A stretch of 55,170 nucleotides of DNA from Pseudomonas sp. LS-2. Its GTDB lineage: Bacteria > Pseudomonadota > Gammaproteobacteria > Pseudomonadales > Pseudomonadaceae. This document shows, piece after piece, positions 42,360-49,569 of the stretch. The stretch covers positions 144,163-199,332 of the forward strand of contig NZ_QXTJ01000015.1 in the NCBI RefSeq assembly GCF_003605735.1, given 5' to 3'. Made by a program: the position numbers and the translations under genes. The notes below the pieces were generated by a model. The model was not told the origin of the DNA, ran no database searches, and saw nothing but the letters and a program-made list of their open reading frames with translations. Positions within the stretch are counted from its first letter, which is position 1, and each line of letters begins with the position of its first letter.

Positions 42360-42901
42360 AACGCAGCCTTCGAGCGAGGCTGATTGGGCGAATTCAGGCC
42401 GAGTGTCATTTGCAACACATTGAGCCTGCGCTCGACTTCCAGGCTTAGGAGCGGCTCGTCGCGCTGCCACTCCCACAGCCCGCGACCACATGCGCTGGCA
42501 AGCGATCTCCTGTCATTCAACTTTTTGCAGGTGCGGTTGAAGTCTTCCAGCGCAGAGGGCGCGCTGAGAAGAATCTCTTCGATACGCACGTCACACCAGA
42601 CGGAAAACCTAGCGCTGAGCCAACGAGCGAAATTGATCGCGAGTTTCGGATGCAGCCACGTGCCACCCCCATTACCCCGGCGTGCAACCAAATACCCGGA
42701 ATTACGGGTATTTGAGATTGTGGATTCGACACCGGTCAGATGCTCATCGAGCGCCTGGATGTATTCCAGGGTTTCAGCGTTATCCAGCCAGTGATCGATG
42801 CGCTTGCCGAAGCGATCGGCCAGCTTGGTTGCATGAAGCCAGCCTTCGGTATTGAACCTGACAGTCTTCCCGTCGAACTCAAACGGAATGACGTTGTTCA
42901 C
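42356..42901 (-). CDS. KilA-N domain protein
   Basis: This 181-residue protein carries a KilA-N DNA-binding domain (about residues 1-110): VRFNTEGWLHATKLADRFGK, then GGGTWLHPKLAINFARWLSA, then FSVWCDVRIEEIL. Such proteins occur in phage antirepressors. The start is GTG 42901 with GGAGG seven bases upstream, inside the end of the Cro-like gene. Confidence 0.85.
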   Translation of the reverse strand: MNNVIPFEFDGKTVRFNTEGWLHATKLADRFGKRIDHWLDNAETLEYIQALDEHLTGVESTISNTRNSGYLVARRGNGGGTWLHPKLAINFARWLSARFSVWCDVRIEEILLSAPSALEDFNRTCKKLNDRRSLASACGRGLWEWQRDEPLLSLEVERRLNVLQMTLGLNSPNQPRSKAAL

Positions 42902-43188
42902 TGCGCACCTCCGGCACTGGACAAAACGCCAGCATTTTCAGCGGACTGATCAGCGGCAGGACTTGAGCGTAGACTTGCGTTCAAGGTCGAGCCGGATTCT
43001 GGATAGATGTCAGGACGAAGATCGTGACGAGGTACGCCGGTAGCAGATTCAATGCTTAAAACCTGGTGAGCTGGAACCCCGCGGACCTTCCAATAAGAAA
43101 CGGCCATGGGCGTTACGCCGACGATTTTCGCAAGTGCGGCGCCGGACCCTGCTTCTGCGATTGCTCGATCCAACGGTGTTTGACTCAT
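42898..43188 (-). CDS. Cro-like regulator (YdaS/Cro type HTH)
   Basis: This 96-residue protein has an N-terminal HTH of the YdaS/Cro kind: LDRAIAEAGSGAALAKIVGV, then TPMAVSYWKVRGVPAHQVLS. The C-terminal third is Ser/Ala-rich. It is the first gene of the leftward early operon, divergent from the repressor. By position it is the Cro equivalent, opposing the repressor at shared operators. ATG 43188 is preferred over 43194. Confidence 0.82.
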   Translation of the reverse strand: MSQTPLDRAIAEAGSGAALAKIVGVTPMAVSYWKVRGVPAHQVLSIESATGVPRHDLRPDIYPESGSTLNASLRSSPAADQSAENAGVLSSAGGAQ

Positions 43189-43206
43189 AAACATTCCGGG
43201 TAAAAT

Positions 43207-43235
43207 TTGAGCGATGAATCAACAATACGTTTATT
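43207..43235 (+). promoter_or_regulatory. Candidate repressor-maintenance promoter
   Basis: TTGAGC (43207-43212), a 17-base spacer, and TTTATT (43230-43235) face the repressor gene. The -10 element lies inside the palindrome 43229-43243, so binding there would affect it. Inference from sequence only. Confidence 0.5.
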
Positions 43236-43250
43236 TAATAAACAAGGCAA
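43222..43250 (-). promoter_or_regulatory. Leftward early promoter with operator in its spacer
   Basis: Read leftward: TTGCCT (43250-43245), a 17-base spacer, TATTGT (43227-43222). The spacer holds the 15-base palindrome GTTTATTAAATAAAC (43229-43243). A repressor bound there would block the promoter of the Cro-like gene. Confidence 0.7.
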
Positions 43251-43256
43251 GTCCCG

Positions 43257-43271
43257 TAAACTAGGTGTTTA
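43257..43271. promoter_or_regulatory. Repressor operator at the repressor gene start
   Basis: TAAACTAGGTGTTTA has inverted arms TAAAC/GTTTA with a five-base centre and touches the first base of the repressor ATG. A site of the same design, 13 of 15 bases identical, lies at 44176-44190. Likely autoregulation. Confidence 0.65.
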
Positions 43272-44086
43272 TGAACACATCACATTCAGGTCAGCGCCTC
43301 AAAGAACTGCTTCGCTCTACAGGGCGGACACCGTCACAATTCGCTGCTGATTTTGGAATCAGCAATCAGACGCTCAATAATTGGTTTGTCCGCGGCGTGC
43401 CAGGGAAGGGCTTGCTTTCAGTGTCGAAATATTTTGGCGTTAGGCCGGAATGGCTGGAAAGCGGCACCGGAGAGGCGTTGGTTTCCGGAATTGACGCCCA
43501 CTACAGCCATCTTTCTGAGAGTGAGAGGGCTGACGCTGATAGACGGTATGCCGAGTGGGCGAAGCAGGATCACGCGAGTCTTGCCAGACGCGAACAGGAA
43601 AGCGCTGACCGCGCTTTCTCGGAATGGGCCCAGTACTCCAATCAACGATCCGACGCTATCAACCCGCCAGATACTCTAATGTTTGATTTCCCTGAGATCA
43701 GCTGGGCTCAGGCAGCCAGAGGTGTGGAGTCTATGGACTTCGGTTCGCTTCAATCAAATACAAGACATAGATCAGAGGTGTTCGCTGGACCGTCGGGATT
43801 CTGGTTGCCAGTGGTAGGCAGTTCGATGATGACCGCAACAGGGCCCAGCTTTCCCGAGGGCTTCCTCATTCTTGTTGCCCCTGATGTCGAGCCAAAGCCT
43901 GGTCAGCTCATCGTGGCGAGGCTTATCAACAGTCATGAGGCTACCTTCAAGCGCTTGGAGCACGACGCCGGAGTTTTCTTTCTCAAACCACTAAATCCCG
44001 CATATCCCATCAGGACGCTTGATGATGACTGGGAGATCATTGGCACAGTGGTCGACGGTAAAATCCCAAGGTCTGTCTTTGGGTAG
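43271..44086 (+). CDS. Phage repressor, CI/LexA-like (S24)
   Basis: This 271-residue protein has an N-terminal HTH (SGQRLKELLRSTGRTPSQFA, then DFGISNQTLNNWFVRG) and a C-terminal S24 peptidase-like domain. Within it, GFWLPVVGSSMMTATGPSFP near residue 176 carries the conserved Ser-Met and VARLINSHEATFKRLEHD near 215 the conserved Lys. It should keep the prophage silent and self-cleave on DNA damage. The Glu/Arg/Ser-rich linker (about residues 75-130) is longer than in lambda CI. ATG 43271 is preferred over GTG 43265. Confidence 0.9.
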   Translation: MNTSHSGQRLKELLRSTGRTPSQFAADFGISNQTLNNWFVRGVPGKGLLSVSKYFGVRPEWLESGTGEALVSGIDAHYSHLSESERADADRRYAEWAKQDHASLARREQESADRAFSEWAQYSNQRSDAINPPDTLMFDFPEISWAQAARGVESMDFGSLQSNTRHRSEVFAGPSGFWLPVVGSSMMTATGPSFPEGFLILVAPDVEPKPGQLIVARLINSHEATFKRLEHDAGVFFLKPLNPAYPIRTLDDDWEIIGTVVDGKIPRSVFG

Positions 44087-44106
44087 CACCGCGCTGAAAT
44101 GAAACC

Positions 44107-44131
44107 AAGCCGCCTGAGGGCGGTTTTTTTT
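44107..44131 (+). terminator. Terminator of the repressor gene
   Basis: CCGCC-TGAG-GGCGG is followed by TTTTTTTT, 20 bases after the repressor stop codon. A textbook intrinsic terminator. Confidence 0.85.
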
Positions 44132-44163
44132 CGCTCCAGTAAACAGAAAATAAACAAAACGTG

Positions 44164-44192
44164 TTGACCGACCGATAAACAGGGTGTTTACT
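44164..44192 (+). promoter_or_regulatory. Rightward early promoter with operator
   Basis: TTGACC (44164-44169), a 17-base spacer and TTTACT (44187-44192) form a good sigma-70 promoter. The operator TAAACAGGGTGTTTA (44176-44190) overlaps spacer and -10. This is the probable switch for the rightward early operon. Confidence 0.75.
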
Positions 44193-44224
44193 TGGCCAAT
44201 CGAAATCAGCACGGAGCTTCCATC

Positions 44225-44536
44225 ATGACTACCGCAACCATTACCGCCCACGGCTTCATCGGCATCCTCGGGCGCGGTGCCGCTCCTCGCGAGTTGGAGT
44301 GCTTACTCGCAGTCGCTGCTGGTTGCAGCACGAAGGAAATCGCAAGAGATTTGGGCCTGGCTCCGGACAGCGTAAGCAAGCGCCTGCTCTCTTTGACGAC
44401 AAAGCTTGGCGTCGTTAAGCGTACGCAACTGGTAGCTCGCGCTTTCGCCATGGGCTTGATTTCATTCGCCGGCGTCAGCAACCCGACCCCAGACGATCAA
44501 CGAGACGAATCGCACGACGGCGTCTTCATCGCATGA
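44225..44536 (+). CDS. LuxR-type HTH regulator
   Basis: This 103-residue protein is mostly a GerE/LuxR helix-turn-helix: PRELECLLAVAAGCSTKEIA, then RDLGLAPDSVSKRLLSLTTK, with FGV-like end LGVVKRTQLVARAFAMG. There is no sensing domain. It is the first gene behind the operator-controlled rightward promoter and so probably regulates early or host genes. ATG 44225 with GGAG upstream is the start. Confidence 0.8.
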   Translation: MTTATITAHGFIGILGRGAAPRELECLLAVAAGCSTKEIARDLGLAPDSVSKRLLSLTTKLGVVKRTQLVARAFAMGLISFAGVSNPTPDDQRDESHDGVFIA

Positions 44537-44677
44537 CCGCTTTCGCAGCGGCGTGCGCCTTCCGCGAGAGGACGCAGTCCGGTGCTCAGGCTGATCTGAC
44601 CCATTAACCAAACCTGATTTCTGCGAAAGCCAACAACGCGGCCGGGATTCGTTCGGCCTGAAAAAGAGGAAATACCC

Positions 44678-45115
44678 ATGCTTGGAAGACTGTTTGGCAA
44701 GAAAGGGCGTGAGGCCCGTGCGGCGATGTCGGTCGTTCAGAACCGCGACCTTATGCAGGCGATCGTCTACGGCGCCTTCTACGTGGCTGCTGCCGACGGT
44801 GACGTTAGCGAAGACGAGTTGAAGAAGGCCGAGAAGCTGATCGCCAACACGCCGCAGCTTAAAGGTTTCGGCCCGGAGCTCTCCAACACCATGGATCGCG
44901 CCGAGAAGGACTTTCACGACGGCGGCCACCGCATCCTGCGCATGAACGCGGAGAAGGAGCTGAAAGACCTGGCTCACTCGCCCGAAGAAGCGGCCATCGT
45001 GATCAACGTCATGCTGACCATCGCCGAAGCGTCGGGCGACATCGACGACAAGGAAATGGCGGTGCTCGAAAAGGCCGCGAAGCTCATGGGCCTTTCGCTG
45101 AAAGACTACCTGTAA
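44678..45115 (+). CDS. TerB-like protein
   Basis: This 145-residue acidic helical protein matches the TerB family: IVYGAFYVAAADGDVSEDEL, then EAAIVINVMLTIAEASGDID with metal-type acidic loops DGDVSEDE and DGDIDDKE-like DIDDKE. TerB domains are linked with tellurite and phage resistance, role unclear. AGAGGAAATACCC precedes the ATG. It is in the early rightward operon, next to a small membrane protein gene. Confidence 0.82.
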   Translation: MLGRLFGKKGREARAAMSVVQNRDLMQAIVYGAFYVAAADGDVSEDELKKAEKLIANTPQLKGFGPELSNTMDRAEKDFHDGGHRILRMNAEKELKDLAHSPEEAAIVINVMLTIAEASGDIDDKEMAVLEKAAKLMGLSLKDYL

Positions 45116-45286
45116 ATGTTCCGCCGTTTCAGCGACCGCGCCCGCCGCTGGGCAGCCTTTGGGCTGGCTGGTGGTGTGGTGTTCGTGGATTCGGCCAGCC
45201 GCCTGCTTTCGATGGTAGGTGACCTGATTTTGGTCGCGCTGCTGCTGATCGTGCTGCTGGCCGGGAAAGCGCCCAAGGGCGATTAA
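45116..45286 (+). CDS. Small membrane protein
   Basis: The gene starts at an ATG immediately after the TerB stop (TAA ATG). It encodes 56 residues: a basic start ([15 protein letters not shown]), then one long hydrophobic stretch, or two short ones, from about residue 14 to 50 ([18 protein letters not shown]). The C-terminus is KAPKGD. It is probably translated together with TerB and might anchor it to the membrane; that is inference. Confidence 0.65.
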   Translation: MFRRFSDRARRWAAFGLAGGVVFVDSASRLLSMVGDLILVALLLIVLLAGKAPKGD

Positions 45287-45332
45287 GCGATGGGGCGGGA
45301 CTCGCCGCCCCACTTTCAAGGAGATTCAAGCA

Positions 45333-45707
45333 ATGCTCATCCTTACCCGCCGCGTAGGCGAAATCCTTCGAATCGATAGCGAAGTCGCTGTGACCATTCT
45401 TGGTATTCAGGGCCAGCAGGCACGCATCGGCATCCAAGCGCCAGCCCACGTGCAAATCCACCGCGAGGAGATATTCCAGCGTATCCAGCGCGAACTGGCC
45501 TCCAGCGGACCGTCGCATATTGATGACCGCGTCAAACAGGCAGCTACTGACGTCGATCCACGTCGGGCGTTTGCCAGGCTGAATCCAGCGGGTTTCGCTC
45601 CCGAGGATCTGGAGTTCAACGAGAAAGGTTTCATCGACAAGTACGCGCAGAGCTCTTACGTGCAGTTTTTGGCCGGTTACAACGCAGCGCTCGGGGTGGA
45701 TCAATGA
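45333..45707 (+). CDS. Phage CsrA/RsmA homologue with C-terminal extension
   Basis: Residues 1-55 are a clear CsrA/RsmA RNA-binding protein: [20 protein letters not shown], then [10 protein letters not shown], then [11 protein letters not shown] with the RNA-contacting Arg44. Host CsrA proteins are about 61-65 residues; this one has 124. The extra ~60 residues end with [20 protein letters not shown], a segment like those in other phage early proteins. It could bind GGA motifs in host mRNAs or titrate small RNAs. AAGGAG before the ATG is strong. Confidence 0.88.
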   Translation: MLILTRRVGEILRIDSEVAVTILGIQGQQARIGIQAPAHVQIHREEIFQRIQRELASSGPSHIDDRVKQAATDVDPRRAFARLNPAGFAPEDLEFNEKGFIDKYAQSSYVQFLAGYNAALGVDQ

Positions 45708-45982
45708 AGCACGGACTGATCCTGATAGCTTTGCTGACCTTGGCCTGCCTCGCCCACGCCGAGCAACCTCAGGTGCTGATCGATGTCCAGCACGACGCGC
45801 GGCGCCAGGTGACTTGCTGGATCACTCCTTCTGGTGGAATCAGCTGTTTACCAGACAGCTCGCTCCCACAGAACGCCACCCCCAAGCCCCAGAAAAACCG
45901 GGCGTCTCCGGCCAGCGCGACACCAGAAAATGGTGCCTTGCAGGCTGCCCCGCTCCCACAGGATGAGAGGTTGCAGCTATGA
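45704..45982 (+). CDS. Small secreted protein
   Basis: This 92-residue protein begins with a signal peptide ([20 protein letters not shown], cleavage probably after AHA). Two Cys lie in [16 protein letters not shown], perhaps a disulfide. The second half is Pro/Ala/Gln-rich. The ATG overlaps the CsrA-like stop. Function unknown. Confidence 0.65.
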   Translation: MKHGLILIALLTLACLAHAEQPQVLIDVQHDARRQVTCWITPSGGISCLPDSSLPQNATPKPQKNRASPASATPENGALQAAPLPQDERLQL

Positions 45983-46179
45983 CCATCACCGCTCAAGGCA
46001 CGCACCTGTATCAGAAATCTGAGTTCACAAGTCTTGGCGAGCGCCTTATCCGCTTTGGCCAGGCTCTGCAAAATCCAGAAACGACCGTTGGCCAACTCAC
46101 CGCGCTGGCAAGCTCCTGTGGTATTGCGCTGAAGCTGCGAACGGTCGCCGAATCGGGCGAGGGCGCCGCTCGTGAGTAG
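45979..46179 (+). CDS. Small hypothetical protein
   Basis: This 66-residue protein includes LGERLIRFGQALQNPETTVG. The ATG overlaps the stop upstream (ATGA), and its end overlaps the HNH gene by 8 bases. No domain recognised. Confidence 0.6.
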   Translation: MTITAQGTHLYQKSEFTSLGERLIRFGQALQNPETTVGQLTALASSCGIALKLRTVAESGEGAARE

Positions 46180-46735
46180 CAGGTCTCGCAAAGGCACAAA
46201 GCGCTGGACGCTAGCAGAAGATGCTCTGGTGCGGCAGTTCTACGCCAATAAGGACCGGGATTTCATGGCCGCCCTACTTCCTGGGCGAACTGAAACGGCT
46301 ATCTGCCAGCGCGCAATGGGTATGGGCATCGCGAAAAGTCACGAAAGCCGAAGCGCATCATCGCGTCGAAGCTTTCTCGCCTTGTGCGAGCGGCGCGGTG
46401 CGAAGCCAGGTATGCAGCCTCGGCCAGTAGGCGCCACGCACAAAAAAGGCCGCTACACGATGGTCAAGGTTGCCCAGCCAGATGTCTGGAAGCCGCTCCA
46501 TATCCATACATGGGAAGAAGCCAACGGGCCGGTACCTGAAGGAATGCAGGTATGGGCGAAAGATGGAAATCCTCGAAACGTGGCGTTGGAGAACCTGACG
46601 CTTAGCACCCTGGCTGAAATCCATCTGCGCACAAATTTCAACTATCGCGGACTGCCCGACGAGGTGCTGGACATCCTGCACCTGCAGAACGAAATCAAAA
46701 AGACCATCAAGAGGAAACGCCGCAATGAAAAATAA
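46172..46735 (+). CDS. HNH endonuclease
   Basis: This 187-residue protein has a basic N-terminal part with a possible DNA-binding HTH (WTLAEDALVRQFYANKDRDF, then LPGRTETAICQRA) and an HNH nuclease core. The core reads PLHIHTWEEANGPVPEGMQV, then WAKDGNPRNVALENLTL, with the His-Asn pattern. It starts at GTG inside the end of the gene before. Such enzymes are nicking or homing-type nucleases in phages. Confidence 0.82.
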   Translation: MSSRSRKGTKRWTLAEDALVRQFYANKDRDFMAALLPGRTETAICQRAMGMGIAKSHESRSASSRRSFLALCERRGAKPGMQPRPVGATHKKGRYTMVKVAQPDVWKPLHIHTWEEANGPVPEGMQVWAKDGNPRNVALENLTLSTLAEIHLRTNFNYRGLPDEVLDILHLQNEIKKTIKRKRRNEK

Positions 46736-46961
46736 GCTCTCAGATCTGCGTGATCACCTGTTTGTAGCGCTTGAAAATCTGGCCGATGCCGAAGGTGACG
46801 ATCTGGACAAGGCCGTCAAGAAAGCCGACGCGGTCAGCAATGTGGCCAAGGTGATCGTCGACAGCGCCCGCGTGGAGGTCGAGTACATCCGTCACGTCGG
46901 CGGTCAAGTCGAAAGCAGTGTCTTCATTGAGTCGAAACCCGCGATTAGTGGCAAGAGTTGA
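46725..46961 (+). CDS. Small hypothetical protein
   Basis: This 78-residue helical protein includes HLFVALENLADAEGDDLDKA and KKADAVSNVAKVIVDSARVE, a pattern I recall in short phage proteins annotated only as hypothetical. It starts within the end of the HNH gene. Function unknown. Confidence 0.65.
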   Translation: MKNKLSDLRDHLFVALENLADAEGDDLDKAVKKADAVSNVAKVIVDSARVEVEYIRHVGGQVESSVFIESKPAISGKS

Positions 46962-46967
46962 TCTGCC

Positions 46968-47210
46968 ATGAAATCCAACGCCACTCGCACCAATACAACC
47001 ACGTACAGCGCCACTGTGCACGAGAGCGAGATCACGGCCACGCTGTGCGATCTGCTGGCTAAGCAAAACGGCTTCAGCCTCGAGAGCAGCAACGTTCGCT
47101 GCCGCGGCTATCACAGCGCTGAGGACACCAGCACAGGCTATAGGCATAGCTGGAAGATCGAGGTAACCGTCGACCATTCACAGGAGGCCAGCCATGAGAA
47201 TGAAGCCTGA
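46968..47210 (+). CDS. Small hypothetical protein
   Basis: This 80-residue protein begins MKSNATRTNTTTYSATVHES and is rich in Thr, Ser and His. It ends 17 bases into the next gene. No domain recognised. Confidence 0.55.
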   Translation: MKSNATRTNTTTYSATVHESEITATLCDLLAKQNGFSLESSNVRCRGYHSAEDTSTGYRHSWKIEVTVDHSQEASHENEA

Positions 47211-47889
47211 ACACTCTCGTCGCCTTTTCGAACTGAGCAACCGTGGCAATAACGACCCGTTGATTTCGTTGATCATCGCCCGCCGCGCTGCGCGTCACCT
47301 GTGCGCTGAGGCCGATCATGATCGTGAGCACTTCAAGCGCGCAGTCATGGACGCAGAGGCAGGGCTTCCCTTCACGGCTACGAAAGTAGCAGATCTGGAG
47401 GATGAACATGAGAAGCGCCGAGCAGTACGTCGAAAGAACTTCCTTGCCATCGCTGACTGGATGCTCCGGGTGGATGACTACCTGACATCCGTTTATGGCA
47501 TGGAAACCATTCTTGACGTACTGGCCGTTAACCCCGTCCACCGCGCCGAAGCAGCCGAGTATGCCTGCGAGGCGCGCTCTACGCTGTCGGGCATTGCATG
47601 GGTAGCCGGACTGGAGGACAGCGCCAGCACAAAATCGGGGAGAAATCAGCCGGATTGGAAGAACGGCCCGCTTTTCAATGTGTTTCAGAAGCAGTTCATG
47701 GAGTTCCTGATCGATAAGCCTGGTGCTTTTCCTGACCCGTTCGCGCCCGGGGGTCCGTTCTATGGGATGCCGGCCTACTACAAGCAGCCAGACGGCAGCA
47801 TGGCCCGCAAGAGCGCTTCGTTGACTGTGCATGAACAGAACGGCAGCAGCCGAGTGGTTGAGCGGAACATTGAGGTCAAGAGACCATGA
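47194..47889 (+). CDS. Hypothetical early protein
   Basis: This 231-residue protein has a helical N-terminal two thirds and a Pro/Gly-rich stretch PDPFAPGGPFYGMPAYYKQP near residue 185. GGAGGCCAGCC precedes the ATG. It is coupled to the next gene. No family recognised. Confidence 0.6.
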   Translation: MRMKPEHSRRLFELSNRGNNDPLISLIIARRAARHLCAEADHDREHFKRAVMDAEAGLPFTATKVADLEDEHEKRRAVRRKNFLAIADWMLRVDDYLTSVYGMETILDVLAVNPVHRAEAAEYACEARSTLSGIAWVAGLEDSASTKSGRNQPDWKNGPLFNVFQKQFMEFLIDKPGAFPDPFAPGGPFYGMPAYYKQPDGSMARKSASLTVHEQNGSSRVVERNIEVKRP

Positions 47890-48257
47890 TCGACATGCAG
47901 GAAGTCATCGACATGGCCCGCGCCGGCAAATTCGAAGAGCTGGCCGCGCGCGGCGTCCAGATCACTGACGGAAAGCTGGAGCAGATAGAAGGCTGGGCGA
48001 AGCCATTCTTTGGCGGATCGCGCGCCCACTACTTCATACAGATCGCGGCAGACACTATCGGCAAGCACGGCCGGTACCGAGGCTGGAAAGCCGTCTGCGG
48101 CGCCGAGGCGACCACTCATGACAAGGCGCCGATGTTCGGCATGGGCAGTTGGCAACGGTGCAAGTCGTGCCTTCGAAAACGAAACGCGGAGCGCAGCGCT
48201 GACGCGACAGTTTCGCTGCACACAAAAGATATGACGCGTCAGGAGAGCAGGCCATGA
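47886..48257 (+). CDS. Hypothetical protein with a Cys motif
   Basis: This 123-residue protein has a helical start (MQEVIDMARAGKFEELAARG) and a basic second half containing AVCGAEATTHDKAP and WQRCKSCLRKRNAERS; the CKSC pair and other Cys could bind metal. Stop and start overlap its neighbours (ATGA). Function unknown. Confidence 0.6.
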   Translation: MIDMQEVIDMARAGKFEELAARGVQITDGKLEQIEGWAKPFFGGSRAHYFIQIAADTIGKHGRYRGWKAVCGAEATTHDKAPMFGMGSWQRCKSCLRKRNAERSADATVSLHTKDMTRQESRP

Positions 48258-48505
48258 CAGAAGAAACCGAAGTAATTAACGTCGAAGGGCTGGCCAAGAT
48301 GCTTGGACGCACTGAAGCGTCGATTCGGGAAGGAATTCGCCGAGGCGTGGACTGGCTACCCAAAAGCTTCAAGATGGGCAGCCGGCACTGCTGGCTGAAG
48401 GAAGATGTGCGATTTTTTCTGCGGGATTTTCGGGACGGTGAAAGACAAAAGCCGAAGCCAGGCCGGAAGCGTCAACCCCCTCCGTCGCTGAGGGGGGTAG
48501 CCTAA
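48254..48505 (+). CDS. Excisionase-like winged-helix protein
   Basis: This 83-residue protein resembles small AlpA/Xis-type winged-helix proteins: VEGLAKMLGRTEASIREGIR, then PKSFKMGSRHCWLKEDVRFF, then a very basic tail (KPKPGRKRQPPP). It ends the early rightward operon, 1.6 kb from the integrase. It is the best candidate for the directionality factor that turns integration into excision. Confidence 0.72.
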   Translation: MTEETEVINVEGLAKMLGRTEASIREGIRRGVDWLPKSFKMGSRHCWLKEDVRFFLRDFRDGERQKPKPGRKRQPPPSLRGVA

Positions 48506-48509
48506 TCGG

Positions 48510-49442
48510 TTATAGCTCCAAGTAAACGGCGATCGGATCAAGGATGATTAGCTTGCCCTCGCCACGGGTGAAATGACCTTCGAGTTCATGAAGCGCTTTA
48601 GATGAGTTCTGTAAAATCTTGGCCATTGAGCTATCTGACTCATCTGACTCATCTGACTTATGTATCTGCTCTTCAGAGTCCGTGCACTGTGTAACGATCC
48701 CAAGCAACACCAGTTCTACACTCGAAAATCGAGAGTATGTTTTAGTTATGAAGTCCTCCTCGTCCTTGAGGCATTTTCTTTTCAAGTCAGCCCTCACCTG
48801 GCAATCATCGAGAGTCATGGCAATATCAAGCCGATTCTTGAACCCACTCTGGAGGACCATGGCGAGATTTTTATGTTGAAGGCGAGCATTGGCAGACACG
48901 TCTTTTGGGATGCCGGGCTTGGATAAGCGATCAAACTCTGCTTTGAGTTCGGAGACTGCGTGTTTCTTAGATCCACCAGCGAGCGTTGCCATCTCTAACA
49001 AGATTTCCTCGCGCCGCTCATTATTAGCAACAATGGAAATAGCGTCTTGCATATCGGCGAGCGTGGTAAGACTCTCCATTACGTCTACAGCGTCTAAAAA
49101 ATCTGCTCTCGCTTTGACACGGACAATGCGGCGATCAACGGCCCCAGATGAAATCTCGGAGTAAGTTGACGTATCGGATAACTGAAGCACTTTATCGAGC
49201 TCTAACAGCTTGTTTTCAAATATTGAAAACGCGTAGTCATGGAGAAAGCGCTTTTCGATACTTGCGGATGTAGTCTCTATAATTTCGGCAAGCTTTTGTC
49301 CGCTGGTTATGGGGCCTTTCTGCTCCTCAGCTTCTGACTCACTTCGCTTGGACTCTTGCACCACAAAATCAGTGACGCCCTCCATCAATTGCGAAGATAA
49401 TGAGTACATCTTGTATTCATCAAGGTAAACGAAACTTCTCAC
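48510..49442 (-). CDS. Uncharacterised 310-residue protein (DUF6414-like) of the moron cassette
   Basis: The N-terminus RSFVYLDEYKMYSLSSQLME matches, from memory, the conserved start of an uncharacterised family I know as DUF6414. The rest is acidic, mostly helical, with a Ser/Asp/Glu run KSDESDESDSS near residue 265 and a C-terminal GEGKLIILDPIAVYLEL. No membrane segment. The start is GTG 49442 with AAGGAAG upstream, inside the end of the small membrane protein gene. It is visibly more AT-rich than the phage around it, consistent with transfer. Function unknown. Confidence 0.8.
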   Translation of the reverse strand: MRSFVYLDEYKMYSLSSQLMEGVTDFVVQESKRSESEAEEQKGPITSGQKLAEIIETTSASIEKRFLHDYAFSIFENKLLELDKVLQLSDTSTYSEISSGAVDRRIVRVKARADFLDAVDVMESLTTLADMQDAISIVANNERREEILLEMATLAGGSKKHAVSELKAEFDRLSKPGIPKDVSANARLQHKNLAMVLQSGFKNRLDIAMTLDDCQVRADLKRKCLKDEEDFITKTYSRFSSVELVLLGIVTQCTDSEEQIHKSDESDESDSSMAKILQNSSKALHELEGHFTRGEGKLIILDPIAVYLEL

Positions 49443-49569
49443 GACCTGACTTCCTTTTCATAAAATCGTTATAGAATTTATTGCGTGTATTGACTGCAGA
49501 CCAAAAAACGACCACGCCGCCGACTACAAAAAAGACAATTCCAAGCAAAATTATAGTTAGATTAATCAT
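49420..49569 (-). CDS. 49-residue single-pass membrane protein of the cassette
   Basis: The gene starts at ATG 49569 after GGAGG (nine bases) and ends at TGA 49420, overlapping both neighbours. It has one strongly hydrophobic segment (LTIILLGIVFFVVGGVVVFW, about residues 4-23) followed by a basic tail (RNKFYNDFMKRKSGREKF). Overlaps of 8 and 23 bases link it in translation to the two other genes, so it is unlikely to be chance. Confidence 0.7.
   Translation of the reverse strand: MINLTIILLGIVFFVVGGVVVFWSAVNTRNKFYNDFMKRKSGREKFRLP

Noticed and set aside
48470..48500. Possible terminator after the excisionase-like gene
   Set aside because: CCCCCTC and GAGGGGGG can pair, but there is no T run and it overlaps the coding sequence.
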